Below, one piece after another: positions 63,514 through 64,000 of a stretch of DNA of 64,000 bases. Source of the stretch: Neotamlana laminarinivorans (GTDB taxonomy: Bacteria > Bacteroidota > Bacteroidia > Flavobacteriales > Flavobacteriaceae); assembly GCF_020523925.1 (NCBI RefSeq), contig NZ_JAJAPW010000004.1, positions 434,001-498,000 of the forward strand, in the 5' to 3' direction. Both the position numbers and the translations under genes were made by a program. A model generated the notes under the pieces. The model did no database searches, was not told the DNA's origin, and saw only the letters and a program-made list of their open reading frames with translations. The number at the start of each line of letters is the position of its first letter. Position 1 is the first letter of the stretch.

Positions 63514-64000
63514 GATTTTCTTCAGCATATATAACACGATCCAAAAAAATAAAACCCTTGGTTTTACGGGTTTTTTAATACTGTTGTTAGGCTTAATTTT
63601 TGTGTCAACTAAAATTGAGTTTGAAGAAGATATTACCAAACTTATTCCAATAAATAAAGGCAACGAAAACGCTAGTAAAGTGTTTAAATCGATGAAGTTT
63701 GCCGATAAAATTATAGTAAATATAGCTTTAGAAAATGAAGGCAATTTAAATGATTTAACCGCATTTGCTGATGCTTTTTTAGATAGTTTAAATGCAACTT
63801 CTAGTCAATATGTTGATAATATTCAGGGTAAAATTGATGATGAAGCCACCGTAAACACACTCGACTTTGTTTACAACAATTTACCACTTTTTTTAAATGC
63901 TGAAGATTATAAAACTATTGAAAACAAATTAAGAAAAGATAGTTTAGCAGCCATTACTAAAAATAACTACAAAACCTTGGTATCGCCTTCTGGAATTGTT
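63506..64000 (+). CDS. MMPL/RND-family exporter, 3' truncated by window end
   Basis: Starts at the ATG at 63506 and stays open to base 64000 (165 codons visible). The start MAKIFFSIYNTIQKNKTLGF is followed by a membrane segment (FTGFLILLLGLIFVSTKI) and a polar extracytoplasmic loop (EEDITKLIPINKGNENASK), as in MMPL-type exporters of flexirubin and aryl polyene clusters. The remainder is outside the window. Confidence 0.72.
   Translation, partial: MAKIFFSIYNTIQKNKTLGFTGFLILLLGLIFVSTKIEFEEDITKLIPINKGNENASKVFKSMKFADKIIVNIALENEGNLNDLTAFADAFLDSLNATSSQYVDNIQGKIDDEATVNTLDFVYNNLPLFLNAEDYKTIENKLRKDSLAAITKNNYKTLVSPSGIV

Larger units (their letters stand above)
40491..64000. other. Flexirubin-type (aryl polyene + dialkylresorcinol) biosynthetic cluster, right end cut
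   Basis: The key markers are DarA, DarB, an aromatic ammonia-lyase, ketosynthase/chain-length-factor genes, two ACPs and hot-dog dehydratases. With LolA, ABC-2 and MMPL exporters these match flexirubin clusters. All genes but the first are on the plus strand with gaps of about 0-90 bases or small overlaps, so it is probably one or a few long operons. The last gene runs past 64000. Confidence 0.88.

Overview
The window is about 64 kb of low-GC DNA from a member of the Bacteroidota, most likely a marine Flavobacteriaceae species; the genus cannot be fixed from sequence alone. Supporting signs are the many lipoprotein signal peptides, SusC/SusD-type outer-membrane proteins, a type IX secretion sorting domain, the gliding protein GldI, Bacteroidota promoter boxes (TAnnTTTG, with TTTG about 19 bases upstream), little Shine-Dalgarno signal, and a flexirubin/dialkylresorcinol pigment cluster.

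Layout. (1) 1-27.3 kb is mainly housekeeping. It holds lipB, a TonB-dependent receptor, a minus-strand run of lipoprotein enzymes (phosphodiesterase, alpha-carbonic anhydrase, alpha/beta hydrolase, DUF192), lgt, a cyclophilin-FKBP fusion, gldI and a DHH phosphoesterase. Then come ndk, two cold-shock genes, a DUF721 gene with recF, ribH, two small FNYQPR-motif membrane proteins, mutL, two rhomboids, an EEP-family protein and a sulfotransferase-like gene. It ends with the minus-strand run parA-parB-DUF5683-dapB-lepB-WbqC-DUF6122. (2) 27.7-40.5 kb is an alginate utilisation locus: a T9SS-sorted carbohydrate-binding protein, a PL17 oligoalginate lyase lipoprotein, a SusC/SusD pair, two PKD-domain surface lipoproteins and a PL7 alginate lyase. 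Its two transcription units are headed by near-identical paired palindromes (TTGGTnnACCAA twice, centres 26 bp apart), each overlapping a -7 promoter box at the same offset. This looks like one shared repressor circuit, probably GntR-like; the regulator and the DEH/KDG catabolic genes are not in the window. (3) 40.5-64.0 kb is a flexirubin-type aryl polyene/dialkylresorcinol cluster that runs off the right edge.

How the pigment genes fit together. An aromatic amino-acid ammonia-lyase would supply the aryl starter (p-coumarate). Two ACPs, three intact ketosynthases, a ketosynthase-like chain-length-factor homologue, a half-length ketosynthase-like protein, FabG and hot-dog dehydratases would build the aryl polyene. 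DarB and DarA would build the dialkylresorcinol. An LpxL-type acyltransferase and a BtrH-like acyltransferase are candidates for the ester bond joining the two halves. A FAD halogenase-like enzyme may decorate the ring. An ABC-2 exporter, LolA, a LolB-like lipoprotein, a beta-barrel protein and an MMPL-family exporter could carry the product to the outer membrane.

The most unusual points are the paired alginate operators, the complementary loss of catalytic residues among the three hot-dog dehydratases, the non-catalytic ketosynthase homologues, the coiled coil inserted in a PKD domain, and a MutL lacking canonical endonuclease residues. No rRNA, tRNA, CRISPR array, insertion sequence or prophage was seen.
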